A stretch of DNA of 64,000 nucleotides from Mixophyes australis. Lineage: Eukaryota > Chordata > Amphibia > Anura > Limnodynastidae. The notes under the pieces were generated by a model, which was given only the letters and a program-made list of their open reading frames with translations, ran no database searches and had not been told where the DNA came from. The translations under genes and the position numbers were made by a program. Below, piece by piece: positions 32,986 through 45,014 of this stretch; positions within the stretch are counted from its first letter, which is position 1, and every line of letters begins with the position of its first letter. Where the stretch lies: NCBI GenBank assembly GCA_036250195.1, contig JAVHZZ010000005.1, positions 133,229,147-133,293,146 on the forward strand, read 5' to 3'.

Positions 32986-35900
32986 TGCTAGCTTGAAAAT
33001 CCTATCATTGGCATAATCCTCCTACCGTTATAATATAAATCCACATTTGGTGTCTGTAAAATAAGGTGTTTTTTTTTTTTAAGGTAGCTGTCTATTCAGA
33101 GAGATTGAGGTAACATTATTTTTACTGTTTTGGAAACCATAATCTTTTAAGCTAGGAGATTGCCTTGTTACTTTTTTTTTTTTTTTTCTTCTATTTTCAT
33201 GCAATGGGCAATTAGATCACTATTAAAAATGATATGATAAATCAAAGAGAGAACACATTGCCGGGGCAAATGCTTAGCATACAGTATATATTCAGTTTAA
33301 GTTAATTTATAGTAAACAGTTCACTCTAAAAAGTGAAAAGGTTAGCATTAAGCATTCTAAAATATGCCCAACTGTCCTTTAGCTATAACTGATTGTTTCA
33401 TCATTATATGGTCTAGAGTTATCATTAATAATGTTAGGTTTTTGTAGAATGTTAACTATTCTTTCTATTAATATTAATTTAGTGTTTTATATATTTTTTT
33501 GTAGATTAATCTAGTATTTTTTGATATGATAAACCCCTAAATATGAGATGCATGCTGTTTACCCTGTCTAAATGCTTTGGGATTCAATTGTAATATTTAA
33601 AGCTATGACATTTACCAGAGAAACACAAATCTATAAATGTGTGAAAAGCTATTCTTCATGTATGTACTAAAATATGTCTATTGGTTGTTACCAAATCTTT
33701 GGTCTGTTCTCCCGTGCATTAGTAAAACATCTCTTCACTCTTAAATGTTGCATCTCAATCTGCTTCCCTGTCCGTACCAGAGAAAAGTGTTCACTAAAAC
33801 TTTCTACAGACGTTCCTGTGATTTCAGTGGATAACAGAGATTAACCAGTATGCTGTTTCAAACTTTAACTGATTTGTATTTTCGTAAATCTATCATTTAC
33901 ATCATGTTTAAAAAAAAAAGCAGAGGCAACTAGTAGTACAGTTTACTTTTTATACACTCTGCTTTCTAAAGATGATACCATTATCCCTTGCCCTCAAGAA
34001 AACCTCATGCAAACATTTTTTTTTCCTTATTTAATTAGCAGCAACTACAAAGTAATATCATATAAATAGATATCTATCTAGCTCTGAAAAGTTATAAATT
34101 AACAATGGTTAAAACAGATACTGTAACAGACACCATTGCAAGACATAGCCAACTGATTTTGTGACAGTATTAAAGTGTAAAAATTAGAACAATTATGTGT
34201 TTACAAATGTTGACAGTCATACAATAACTGAAGACTTCCTGAAACCTAACTGGAGTTAACATACATAAAACCTGCTAAGTTAAATTCTATTTTTTTTTTT
34301 TGTCGATGAATGCAAACAAAATTGTGTAATAGGAGACAGACCTATACTATACAAGGGAGGAAATGATTTATTACTTGAGCACAGGCAGCAAATAGTCAAA
34401 CATTCTATCCATTCTGCAGCAATTGAATGCAAAGTAATATCCAGTCTGAGAGATAAGTCACTGCTCCAATGTCCCATACAGCTCCAGATGCTCTCCCCTT
34501 ACAGTCCCACAAAAAAATGATTGGAGGGTTAAACACCTGTGCTCTAATTCTACATATTTATGGATGGAGGCACTGTGCTCTTGGAGCACCCGTCCTGTCA
34601 AGATGGAACTGCTGTAACATAGGGTTAAGATGGTCACTCTGTTCTATTAAGTAGCAATTAGTATTAACCTTGCCTTCCAAGTGAAAGTGTGCCACACAAC
34701 ATTAGAGCCACAAGAACCCTTTAGAGACAATCACCTTTAGGTTAGCACCGTGTATTCACTCATCTGTTTGTTGAGAAAATGTTGGTGATTCATCTGACAA
34801 TATCACATTTCTTCGTTTCTTAATGGTAATTGCCTGTGCACCACTAAATTGCTTTTATTTTCTATGAACCGCTAAGTTTGCAGACATGCATTGCCAGGTG
34901 TTAGCAGTTTATGCACTGCAACCCATGCGGACACCTTAAGCACTGTTGCTCATGAAGCATGAGAAAGTTGTGCTATCCTAGTAGTTGAAGCTCATGTCAA
35001 ACGTCCCCTAACAATGCTCTTTTAAAGGGGTCTGTACTTTAAAATTGGAGATACTAACATACTCAATAAATAGGCATAAGCAAAGAATATTTTATGATTT
35101 TGCTGACAAATATGTTTAAAGACTTGAAGGGTTTAAATTGATCTGTAACGCATAGTGTAACTGTAAAAGTTAATGCTAATGTGTGAGAAGTCTCTTTTTT
35201 TTGTTTTTTTCCTTTCTTTTTTGACTGATGTATATAACTGTAAATGCAAGCATTGTATTTATTTCTAAGGTAATATTTCTACAGCATACAACTTGACTCT
35301 GAAACACGATATCACATGTAAATTAGCATCTCTACTAGGCCAGGATCAGAGTAAAGATGTCACCTTGACAACTGCATTCCTTTCCTAACATGGGTTGTCT
35401 TGTATGTGTCTGGTACAGCTAATAGGGAAACCGATCCAATGATGAACCATTCAAATATTTGGAAATCCCAGGTTACTGTAAACTCTGTTTTTAAATTCAG
35501 TTTTAGAAACTGCATTACTCCCTATGCCTAGATGCTAAATAATAATTGTGATTAACCCTGTTTTGTAAGCTATCCAGCTTGCAAGAGGGAGGTGTGCTTT
35601 CATGACAGATCAGGGAAGAAATGTACTGTATGTGAGCTTGCATACTCTGGCCATTAGCCCAGTCAAATCTAGTCCTGATTGGTTGGCTCAGTGCAGTCTA
35701 CCACCTCCCCAGATCGGCGATCCTACTCAAAAATTCTGTAGGATTGGTGCAGTGTTCCAAGTACTTGAATTTATGATCGGGGGTGGAGACTGGTTGTGGC
35801 TCTATATAAAGCACACAGTTTGCTGTATTGTGTGTACTTTCTTTGTATTGCATGTGGGCGTATACCTATGAGCACTGTGACTTATAGAGAAGAGATCACT

Positions 35901-36041
35901 TATCTAATCCGTTCTGTGGTTGTCCTATGTTGAACACAGCTGCTTAGCCAACACTCGCTGCTTGCAGTCCTGATCCAAAGTAAGTGATCTGGTGGAACCA
36001 GCCACAGTCACTAGCAAAGATATGCTGCAGAAAAAAGCGGC
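32986..36041. other. Unassigned sequence
   Basis: About 3 kb of AT-rich DNA with several poly-T runs (33070, 33171-33188 and 34290). No frame over 90 codons has a recognisable motif, and no clear terminal repeats were found. Old transposon remnants may be hidden here. Confidence 0.45.
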
Positions 36042-36049
36042 TCCAGGAG

Positions 36050-36465
36050 CAGGGCCGAATTAAGGGAATGGAGGCCCCTGGGCTAAGGGGGCCTCCATTC
36101 CCCCGTGAGGGCCCCCCCCCACCGTGATCCGAGCCGCCCCTCCCCCCGGTGATCCGATCCGCCACACCCCCCCCCCCCCCCCCCCCCCCCCGCCACTTAC
36201 CGCCTCCTCCTCCTCCTTCCTTGGCGCACTGTACACTCTTTACTGAGGAGATCTTGAGAGAGTGAGACTCACGAGATCTCCTCAGTAAGGAGAATACAGC
36301 GCGCCGGGGAAGTACTGCAGTGAAAGTGCTCAGCAGCACTGATCGGGCTGCGGGTGCCCCCGCCCCCGACCGATCAATACTGCAGCTGAGCACTTTCAAG
36401 GGCCCCCTGGGTGCCATAGGCCCCTGGGCTGTAGCCCAGTTAGCCCTATGGTTAATCCTGCCCTG
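36050..36465. mobile_element. hAT-type non-autonomous element, 416 bp, GC-rich
   Basis: 8-bp TSD TCCAGGAG at 36042-36049 and 36466-36473. The ends are CAGGGCCGAATTAAG and, in reverse complement, CAGGGCAGGATTAAC. It contains a C-rich run (36161-36191) and an internal hairpin (TACTGAGGAGATCT/AGATCTCCTCAGTA near 36239-36286). No transposase is present. The overlapping 157-codon antisense frame is not a gene. Confidence 0.85.
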
Positions 36466-36473
36466 TCCAGGAG

Positions 36474-37110
36474 CCAGTGAAGCAGCCTTGTAGTGGCAGC
36501 ATCTAGTCTCCTACAACTGTTCATAGTTGGCACTTACAAATTGGTGGGTGTCTGGTGGTCGAGTAACCCCAGTAGGAATGGTCAGTAATTAATTCCGGCT
36601 ACTTGATTGGAAGATAAATCTGTAAAATCACAGACAAGAAAGGACAGTAGTTTCTAGTATCTGATATTTTTTACATATGTTGGCAAAAATTTCTAATTGG
36701 AATAACCATTAACGCTATTAAACCACCATTATCATTCCCCCTACCTAGTAACTACCTAAACTTTGTCCAAAATTTATTTTTCACCCCACATATTAAGTCC
36801 CTCAAACCTGGCTAAGACTGGAGATTACTTTTGCTAGTTTCTTTATATTTTGTAGATTGTTGTCGCAGGTTGTTAATTTTGTCTAATTCATAACTTTTAT
36901 AGTCCCCAAATTGTGGGCATTGATTTACCTGCATAAAATTGAATAATGCAGTACAATCATTACTGCAGTACAGCTGAACAATAAACTTGGAAACTAGTGT
37001 AAATATTAAAAGCCTTTTGTGTTTATTCTTTCAGTAATATCCGTTTTGTCCTTTTTGAAATGTGTGTTTATAATATAACTATTTAAGCGACTCATGTGAA
37101 TGACAAATAT
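36474..37110. other. Unassigned sequence
   Basis: No supported gene or element. Confidence 0.45.
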
Positions 37111-37170
37111 TCTTGTACACTGCTGCGGAATTGACGGCACAATATATATAAATAAATGATGATGGTGATT
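37111..37170 (+). repeat. L2-like 3' tail
   Basis: Reads GTACACTGCTGCGGAATTGA, then a GGCACAATATATATAAATAAA stretch and (GATGAT)-like repeats. This is the standard end of L2/CR1-type LINEs, compared with 11413-11466. The upstream body is not recognisable. Confidence 0.6.
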
Positions 37171-37199
37171 AACCTCAAATAAAGATCAGCTATTCCTGT

Positions 37200-37870
37200 A
37201 GGATTTCAGTGCAGTTTTCGAAGTTGAATACTACTGGGACTGCTATGGTCCTCAAGGAACATGGGGTATTATTGTTGGAAAGTATCAATTAGCAGAGAAT
37301 TCTAAAAGACTTACAAAGGCATCATACCATGGAATAATTAAGAAGATAAGTGGAGAGAAAGTGGTATAAGATCAGAGTGCCCCTCCAAAGTTGATTGCAT
37401 GATAAAGAGAACACTTATCAAGGAGGTTACTAAGAGGCGTTCGGAATTTTAATGGAGATGCAGGAATTTGTGAGGTACTTGCCACTCACTGCATTTAACA
37501 ACAATCTACCGTAGTCTTCACTTTTCTGGGCTATAGGGTATGTTGGCAATGGAAACAGTTTCTCACAAGAAAAGAACATACACGCCAGACTACATCTTGC
37601 AAAAAATACATTCAATCACCCCAAACCATATGGGGAAATGAGACTAAGGTTGAACTTTTGTCGCCTTATTTCTAAAAGATATGTTTGGTGCAGCACAACT
37701 CATCAAGGATCGTCAAAGAACACTGCACCAACTGTGATGCATGGTGGTGGCACAATCATGTTCAAGCTCAGTCTTGGAATGGCCCAGTCAGAGACTACAC
37801 CACAATATATTTGAATATCTGTAGAATGAGCTAAAGAGAGATTATCCTATCACAATGTGATGGACCTTGA
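37200..37870 (+). pseudogene. Tc1-like transposase remnant
   Basis: Decayed sequence with phrases typical of Tc1 transposases, mainly a CAPTVMHGGGTIM-like peptide near 37715-37765 (family form: PTVKHGGGSIM). Upstream bases also resemble the N-terminal part, but frames are broken throughout and no inverted ends were found. Confidence 0.5.
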
Positions 37871-37985
37871 TCTTTTTTGCAGGGAAGAGGTTGATAGAGA
37901 CTTATTCAAAAAGACACATCTACAATAAAAGCAGATGGTGCCTTCACATAACATTAGTTAAGGATGTGCTCACTGTTGAAACCAG

Positions 37986-38740
37986 TGTGTTTTGTCGCTA
38001 TCCAATAACGATTGTCGAATCTCGATTTGTGTTTCCAAAGCACAAAGTAATTTATTATCCAAAAGTAGCAGAATAATTCAAGTGAAATAAAATAAGTAAA
38101 GCCGTTACTTATCGCAGGCTCTCTGGATCCAGTGAACAGTCATTCAGGTCTGAAGTTTGTGGTTAAAGAAGACTGGTCACTAGATCAAGAGCTCCTGCTT
38201 AAATGCAATCAGAAATGCAGAAAAACAATGCAGATGATGTGGCTTGCTTCTATTGGTCCAGGTTTCAGGAAGGTCCAGGATGTTGCAGATCATAGGCTAG
38301 TTCAAACCAAAATATCCAAAGGTGGGGGTCATCTTTCCAGGGGATGTGCTCCTACTTTACCGCCAAGAATCCAGTTTCAACTAGTCTATTAGCATTTTAT
38401 AGTCAGTATCACTTTAAACATTTATTCCCTAACATCGCTAACTACCAGACATGACACATTTCCTATAACCTGAACCATATGTTTTACTAACATGCATATA
38501 ACTTATAATATTAAACATAAATGCTACTCTATTTCGACATAAATAACTGTATTGTAACTACAATTAATGTGTACTAATTACAAATGTGTGTGAATGTGTG
38601 TAAAAACTGTTATTGCCACGTGTTGCGGCTGGATACGCCCTTCCACGCCGTTGCGTGCTCTACGCATCTTTTCAGACAAAGACAATCAAGTTTGCTCGAT
38701 ATTAATTGAAATGACTTTATCCAATTTGCTGACTTCGACA
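37986..38740 (-). repeat. LTR-like direct repeat C1
   Basis: Plus-strand start TGTGTTTTGTCGCTATCCAA and end GCTGACTTCGACA. It matches 39198-40032 over most of its length. On the minus strand it begins TG and ends CA, with AATAAATTACTTTGTG near 38045, as expected of an LTR in minus orientation. Confidence 0.65.
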
Positions 38741-39197
38741 GTGTTTTATTTTCACTTTATTTTCCTAACAGTTTGTCTTTGGTTTTCACTTAAATTTGTT
38801 GGTTGTAAGGTTGATTTACCTCGATTTCAGGTGTTACGTCTCAAGCACCTGCAATTTCAAGAAGTGTGTTTTAGACTTGTTATAGTCACTGTATCTTGGC
38901 TTTCTGGTTCATATCTGAAAATTTTGAATTTGAAGAACCTTGTATTGTTAACTACAAGTGTATATAGTTTGCCTTTACATTTTAAGCACGATTAACAGCT
39001 TTGTTTCTTAGCATGTAAATAAATGGCTCATGCATTACTCTAAAACACTAAGATCACTACTGTATTTTCTACAGTAAAGTGGTTGGTTTTGTGGCAACAT
39101 TTGTGGATGTAGAAGATGTCCGTATCATAAAACTGCCCCCTGGGATTTTAGAATTTATTGCCAGCATTCTAATCTTTAATCCAAAAACAATATACCA
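38741..39197 (-). other. Spacer between C repeats
   Basis: 457 bp. On the minus strand it starts with TGG directly after repeat C2 and ends in a purine-rich stretch (near 38741-38775) directly before C1. This would fit a primer-binding site and polypurine tract of a very short element. No coding motif was found. Confidence 0.4.
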
Positions 39198-40032
39198 TGT
39201 GTTATGTACGTCTAGTTGCTATCCAATAACGATTGTCGATGCAATCGTGTGGTTCCAAAGCACAATGTGATTCAATAGCCAAAAGTAGCAGAATAACAAG
39301 TCAGAATAAAAGAAGTACAGCCGTTACTTTTAGCAGGCGCTCTGGATCTAGTTTACAGTCATTCAGGTCTGAAGGCTGTGGTCAAGTAGACTAACTACTG
39401 ATTCCAGAGCTTCTGCTTGTATACGGTCAGTGAATACAGTGAAACAATACAGATGATGTGGCTTGCTTCCATAGGTCCAGGCTTCAGGAAGGTCCAGTGT
39501 AATGCAGGTAATTGGCCAGTTCATACGATGCCATCTAGGGGTGGACTTGACTTCTCCAGAAAATGCATACTTAGTTTTCCCGCCAAGAACTGGTTCAAAC
39601 TGGTATCTTGGCATTACACAGACAATATCATTCTAATCATTTATTCCCTATCATCTATAACTTGCATACGCAATGTTCGATCCTTTTTGGCGAATGAACC
39701 GGACAACTGTGGATAAATAGGGGATTAGAATGATACCATACATGATATGTTTTCCTGTAACCTGAACCTTAGATCTCCCTAACATATATATAACATTATG
39801 ATATTTCAACATAAACTCTGCTACATTTCAGTATAATAGCTTTGTGTTTTAATTACTTTTAATGTGAGCTAAATACAAGTGTGCATGTTCGTGTGTAAAA
39901 GTGTTTGCCACGTGTTGTGGCTGAATTACCTCCTCCATGCCGTAGCGTGCTATATGCATAATTTCAGACAAAGACAATAAAGTTGTTAAATTGGATATGG
40001 TAATTTCAATTAATATCTATCTGACTTCGACA
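39198..40032 (-). repeat. LTR-like direct repeat C2
   Basis: Plus-strand start TGTGTTATGTACGTCTAG and end CTGACTTCGACA. Shares with C1 blocks such as CTATCCAATAACGATTGTCG, TCATTCAGGTCTGAAG and TTTCAGACAAAGACAAT. Indels give it about 80 bp more length. No TSD was found at the outer ends. Confidence 0.65.
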
Positions 40033-40208
40033 CATGGTAACCATGTATGCTTGTTATAAATGAAAAAAATATAGTAAGACAATTTTAAACAAGAAAAAAC
40101 ATTCAATTCATAAACCAGGCTTTTCTCAGAATGAAATATTACTGCTTTTATGTTTGTCCCTTTCCACCCCCACAATTTATTTTTCTAAAGTCTATAAAAT
40201 GTTAAACA

Positions 40209-40697
40209 TGCTACCCTGTCTGTTGCTGCAGGGAACTGGCTGGACTTACTTTGCCACCGTCTCTTTTTGTTATCCCAAATGCGCCCTCTTGCTGCAGTAG
40301 GAGGGGCTTATACGTGCTGCCCCCACTGGACTCCTACACCAGCATTCAGAACCGGGTTTCTTCGGGGTAACTGATGCTGCTAGCGTACCCTGTTACTGGT
40401 GTACCTGGGCTGGTACCCTGACCTCGTCCTATAGATCAGGGTTGCTGTAGATGGATTTCCCCTGGCCTATCACACTGGCCAGAGCTGTGGTGGTACTGGA
40501 TCCAAACCTCAGAACAGCTGAGAACTGATTAGTTGGGTCTAATCTGTAGGTAACAGGATAGAGCAGTTTCCAAGAAGGTCTTTGAAGCAAGTGATGTTTA
40601 TTTGCTCTTACACTGGTTGAAGGTACCAGTGATCAGGTCAGATGAAAGAACAGCTTTTAATACAAAACAGTGCTGTTTTTTTATACACATTCGAGAC
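40209..40697 (-). repeat. LTR family A, copy A6 (partial)
   Basis: Matches the R-U5 half of family A from ACCCTGTCTGTTGCTGC to the TATA region near 40680. Both ends are lost, including the TGTGAC terminus. Confidence 0.8.
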
Positions 40698-40740
40698 TTG
40701 TCTTAGCTGGAGGTAATCGGTCTTCCTGTCCCTTTAACCA

Positions 40741-40789
40741 ATCTGGGCTGGGCTGATTCATGCAGCCTGCATGTGAATCAGCCCAGAGA
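40741..40789. repeat. Hairpin
   Basis: CTGGGCTGATTCA pairs with TGAATCAGCCCAG around a short GC-rich loop. It may be part of an unrecognised MITE. No TSD was found. Confidence 0.5.
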
Positions 40790-42081
40790 GGTTTAACACC
40801 TTTAATATTGCTGCTAGTGGCAGGGTGGAGTACATTTCAAGATGGCCACCACACTCGTACGACGGCAGGCACTCGGGGGACCAGGCCACATGTTCTCTGT
40901 AGAAAAAGAGAATATAATGAAGATTGTGTATGATGCAGCTGTTGAAGACTAAAAAGAGAATGAGAAAATTCCTGCACAAGGGTTATTTTATACAATTCCA
41001 GATATGTTGGTCACTTCATTTAGCAAGAAACATAATATTATTATTATTATTTTTTTTTCTGTGTGTACTGCCATCATGAGTTGTTTTGAATATGTGTTAG
41101 CTTCAGGATGTCCTCTGATGGTAGTTGCATCAGTCTCCTTAACTTTACCTGTACTACTTATCATCCTATACTGTGCGTTTTCTATTGGAGGCAAAATTTT
41201 TACTTTTTTCATATTCTCTCATTGGTATTAGTATTTTCAGTATTAATAAAGTATTGACTGGAGGAAAATACAGCTGAAAATTGGAAACATTTATGTTTGC
41301 TTTATCTTTTGAATGACCTTTACTGTGTGAAGAATGTTAGTTTTTTTTCACAAACGGGAAGCAACCCACTATGCCACTCCTGTTGAAGGAGAAAGTGACT
41401 AGGGAGTTATGGCTGTTGTCACCATCTCTGCCAATTTTCTATACACCATTATCAAAAAAGTGAAATATGAGAATACTTTAAAAAATTGAGAGCAGAACAT
41501 AAAAAACAGGACCATTATGAAAAACATTGTGTTTACTTTTAAGCAATGCAATTTGTATAATAGAAAAAATAAATAACCTTTTTGCATTTAATATATAATT
41601 CTTGTTCAGATATACATTTTCTCATGAGTGTTTTTCCTTATGAATGCTTCACTGAAGACTTGTTTTTGTTATTAAACTACGTTATCTAACAATTCTGAAT
41701 AATTTCCTAGTTGGTTGTTTTTACTTATGTTTTCCTTGTATCCTGTTTTTTCATTTTGTTGGCTGCAATTTTGCAACATTTTTCCCATTGCATTTGTGCT
41801 CTTTAGTGTGGGGGAAGGGAAATAAATAAAAAAACAATCCAACTTTATTTTTTCAACATGTGTAGAAATCCCAACAACTGTTGCTATTATATATGTAGTA
41901 GTAGTAATGAATAATAAGTAAATTCTGTCACATCTTTCCTTTAAAGTATAGTGGTCATCACCAGATTTGTTTAGTATGATAAAATGTATGTTTGCCTTTT
42001 CACCTACACTGCCATCTTTTTTTTTTTTTTATTTAAAAAAAAGAAATGAATAAAAATAAAAATGGATACCTGCTTAATCAC
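40790..42081. other. Unassigned sequence
   Basis: AT-rich, with (ATT)n near 41036-41052 and long A/T runs near 42018-42060. Frames of 60-75 codons have no motif. Confidence 0.45.
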
Positions 42082-42196
42082 TGTGACCATATTGACTTAC
42101 TTCGCCATCCAGTCTGTTGGGTGAAGAAGGATGACTGGATGGTCATCCTGCACAGTTTATCTGGGTGTCTTTCTCACCATCAGTAATCGACTGTTA

Positions 42197-42201
42197 CTGA
42201 C
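42197..42201. repeat. TSD of LTR A4, left (CTGAC)
   Basis: Same as 43264-43268. In B2 the uninterrupted sequence reads GTTGCTGACCACTCC. Confidence 0.85.
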
Positions 42202-43263
42202 TGTGACTGGATCACTATTAAATAACTTTTGGTAAAAATTTATTTTAAGCAAATAGCGCAGGGCACTTATTTATGTAATTGCATTTGCACTTATTCTTGT
42301 TTAGTGTAAGATAGGAAGTCGTTATTTCTGAGACCAGGGGAGAAATTTGTCTGTTTAACCTTGCTATAGGATATGCCTATTTATGATGCATATAACTGAT
42401 ACAATAGGCCTTTGTGGATGGAGGTCTTGTGTGTATTGGGATGTATTTAGTATGGAAGTGTCATTGTTTAGGATTTGTAAGGTTGCTTGTGGAAACCTGC
42501 AATTAAGACATGTGCAAGGAAGTCCGATAGCAGAAAGTGCTAACGAAGTTTTGTGATGAAGTGTCATACCTGCTCTGGCCAAAGACCTCATCAGGGGGTC
42601 GTTACTGTTTGGCCTTTGCCAGAGTGAATTTCATAGATAAGTGTAAATTTTGTTAGTCTATTTTTAGAAACAGGATATACTTTATTGACACAAACATGAA
42701 TTTACATACATTTCAAGGCTATTTCTGAACTGTATAAAAGAGGAGCTCTGTGAGCATGTTAGTGTTCTTCTGAATTGTCATCTGACCTGATCACACTGGG
42801 ACCTTCCACCAGTGTGCATGAGCAAATAAACCATCTTGCTTTAAAGACCTGCTTGGAATCATCTTCAATATTGCTGTTTCCTGTGATCTACAGATTAGAC
42901 CCTAAAATCTAATCCGTTCTCCGGCTGTCTCTGCGGTTTGGACCAAAGCTATTCCAGTGCCAACGCTCTGCGCTACCCAGCAGCCCTGGTTAGTGTGATA
43001 GGCCAGGGGGGATCCATTCACAGCAACCCGGATCCACAGTAAGAGGTCCGGAGTTACCAGCAAGGAGACACGCTAGCAGCGTCAGTGACCCAGAAGAAAC
43101 CCGGTTCTGGGTGCCGGTATAGGTGCCCAGTGGTGGCAGCAGGCCCCTCCCACTGCGGCAGGAGGGGCGTATTCGAAATAACGAAAGGGAGCGGTGGCTA
43201 ATTAAGTCCAGCCGGTTCCCAGCTATAACAGACAGGGTGGCATAGGCGGTCCATCCTGTCACA
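42202..43263 (+). repeat. LTR family A, copy A4 (solo LTR, plus orientation)
   Basis: Begins TGTGACTGGATCAC and ends CCATCCTGTCACA, 1062 bp. TATAAAAGAGGAGCTC (near 42733) is followed by AATAAACCATC (near 42825). Flanked by the 5-bp TSD CTGAC, so it is a clean solo LTR left by recombination between the two LTRs of a full element. Confidence 0.9.
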
Positions 43264-43268
43264 CTGAC
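43264..43268. repeat. TSD of LTR A4, right (CTGAC)
   Basis: Same as 42197-42201. Confidence 0.85.
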
Positions 43269-44433
43269 CACTTCTTTTGGTGTCACCATGCCACCAGACA
43301 TCCACCGACTGCAAATGCCAACTGCAGCAATATTTACTATGGATCAGGACCAAAGCGTTGACACAGAAATGCTGGGTTCAACACAGGATAGCAAGGAAAC
43401 AAATTGGAATATAAGCTCTTATCTGTTGGTTACAGGATACAGCAGGCAATAGGAGTTGGGCAAAATTTTCAAGCAGTAATGTTTATTGCTCAAGGGGTCT
43501 TTTCAAGGACAATTACACACTAGTTGGAGGTACTAGAAGTACAGATGGTATAATACAGTTAAACTACAAAATACAGCTCTTTATATACTGTTTCTGATGC
43601 ATGTTGGCAAGTTGTAGCCCAGTCCCCTGATCCTAGCTGACACCACAATGTCTGTAATATTACTTTTAATGATTACCATCGGGATGTAATATTTTCTAAA
43701 CTTTAACACAATTTGAATCAATAAAAATTACATCAATCTATGATCACCTAAATTACTTGCTGTTAGGTTTCCTATTTTTCTAACACATGATGAAAGAGTT
43801 AACAACCCCCTCTTGTGCATTCAGGGTAAAGGAACTGTTGGTCACTCACAAATGAAAAGGCCTAATTAGCATGAGACTTCTTTTAGAAAAGTTTGAAAAT
43901 ACAAATTTCTTCCAACATAGCATCTCACTACAGTCATGGCCAAAAGTTTTAAGAATGACACAAGTATTGGTTTTCACAAAGTTTGCTGCTTCAGTGTTTT
44001 TAGACCCTTTTGTCCAATGTTGCTATGCTATACTGAAGTAAAATTACAAGCATTTCATAAGTGTGAAAGGCTTTTATTGACAGTTGCATTAAGTTTATGC
44101 AGAGAGTCAATATTTGCAATGTTGACCTTTCTTTTTGAAGACCTCTGCAATTCACCTTGGCATGCTGTCAATTAACTTCTGGCCCACATACTGACTGACT
44201 GGCCACCCATTCTTGCCTAATCAATGCTTGGAGTTTGTCAGAATTTGTGGGTTTTTGTTTGTCCACCCGCCTCTTGAGGATTAACTACAAGTTCTCAATG
44301 GGATTAAGGTCTGGGGAGTTTCCTGCCCATGGACCCAAAATCTTGATGTTTTGATCCCCAAGCCCCTTAGTTATCACTTTGCCTTATGACAAGGTGCTCC
44401 ATCATGCTGGAAAAGGCATTGTTCGTCACCAAA

Positions 44434-44919
44434 CTATTCTTTGGTGGTTGGGAGAAGTTGCTCTTGGAGGATGTTTTTGTACCATTCTTTCTTCATGGCT
44501 GTGTTCTTAGGCAAAATTGTGAGTGAGCTCACTCCCTTGGCTGAGAAGCAACCCCACACATAAATGGTCTCAGGATTATTTACTGTTGGCATGACACAGG
44601 AGTGATGGTAGCGCTTACCTTTGCTTCTCCTCCGGATAAGCGTTTTTCCTGATGCCCCAAACAATCTGATAAGGGGATTAATCAGAGAAATTGACTTAAC
44701 CCCTGTCCTCAGCAGTCCATTCCCTGTACCTTTTGACGAATATCCATCTGTTACACATGTTTTTCCATCCTCCATAAGTCTTTGCCTCACTGTGCATGCA
44801 GATGCACTCACACCTGTCTGCTGCCATTCCTGGGCAAGCTCTGCACTGGTGTTGCCCGAGCTTGCAGCTGCAACTTTAGGAGATGGTCCTGCTGCTTGCT
44901 GGACGTTCGCCTTCTTCAC
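44434..44919 (-). pseudogene. Tc1 transposase, middle part
   Basis: A 161-codon frame containing the second DNA-binding region (SGNTSAELAQEWQQTGVSAS, TVRQRLMEDGK) and the start of the catalytic part (CVMPTVNNPETIYVWGCFSA, TAMKKEWYKNILQEQL). Downstream, in broken frames near 44290-44430, lie the DGAPCH-type and PDLNPIE-type regions that carry the other catalytic acids. The N-terminal paired-type domain lies beyond the LTR insert (46481-46620). Non-functional. Confidence 0.85.
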
Positions 44920-45014
44920 AACTATTGAACCTCTCTCCTTGAAGTTCTTGATGGTCCGATAAATGGTTGATTTAGGTGCAATCTTGAAGCAATAATATCT
45001 TTGCCTGTGAAGCG

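Larger units (their letters stand above)
42082..43850 (-). repeat. LTR family B, copy B1 (split by LTR A4)
   Basis: Starts TGTGACCATATTGACTTAC and appears to end GTCACTCACA. The minus strand has TATATAAAGAGC (near 43577) and AATAAACATTAC (near 43480). It shows distant similarity to family A (CTTACTATGGATCAGG... and TTTATTGCTCA blocks). Copy A4 interrupts it at 42202-43263. Outer boundaries are approximate. Confidence 0.6.

Noticed and set aside
36050..36417. 157-codon antisense protein (35944-36417) with a glycine-rich centre
   Set aside because: It covers a non-coding hAT MITE, and the glycine run comes from a C homopolymer.
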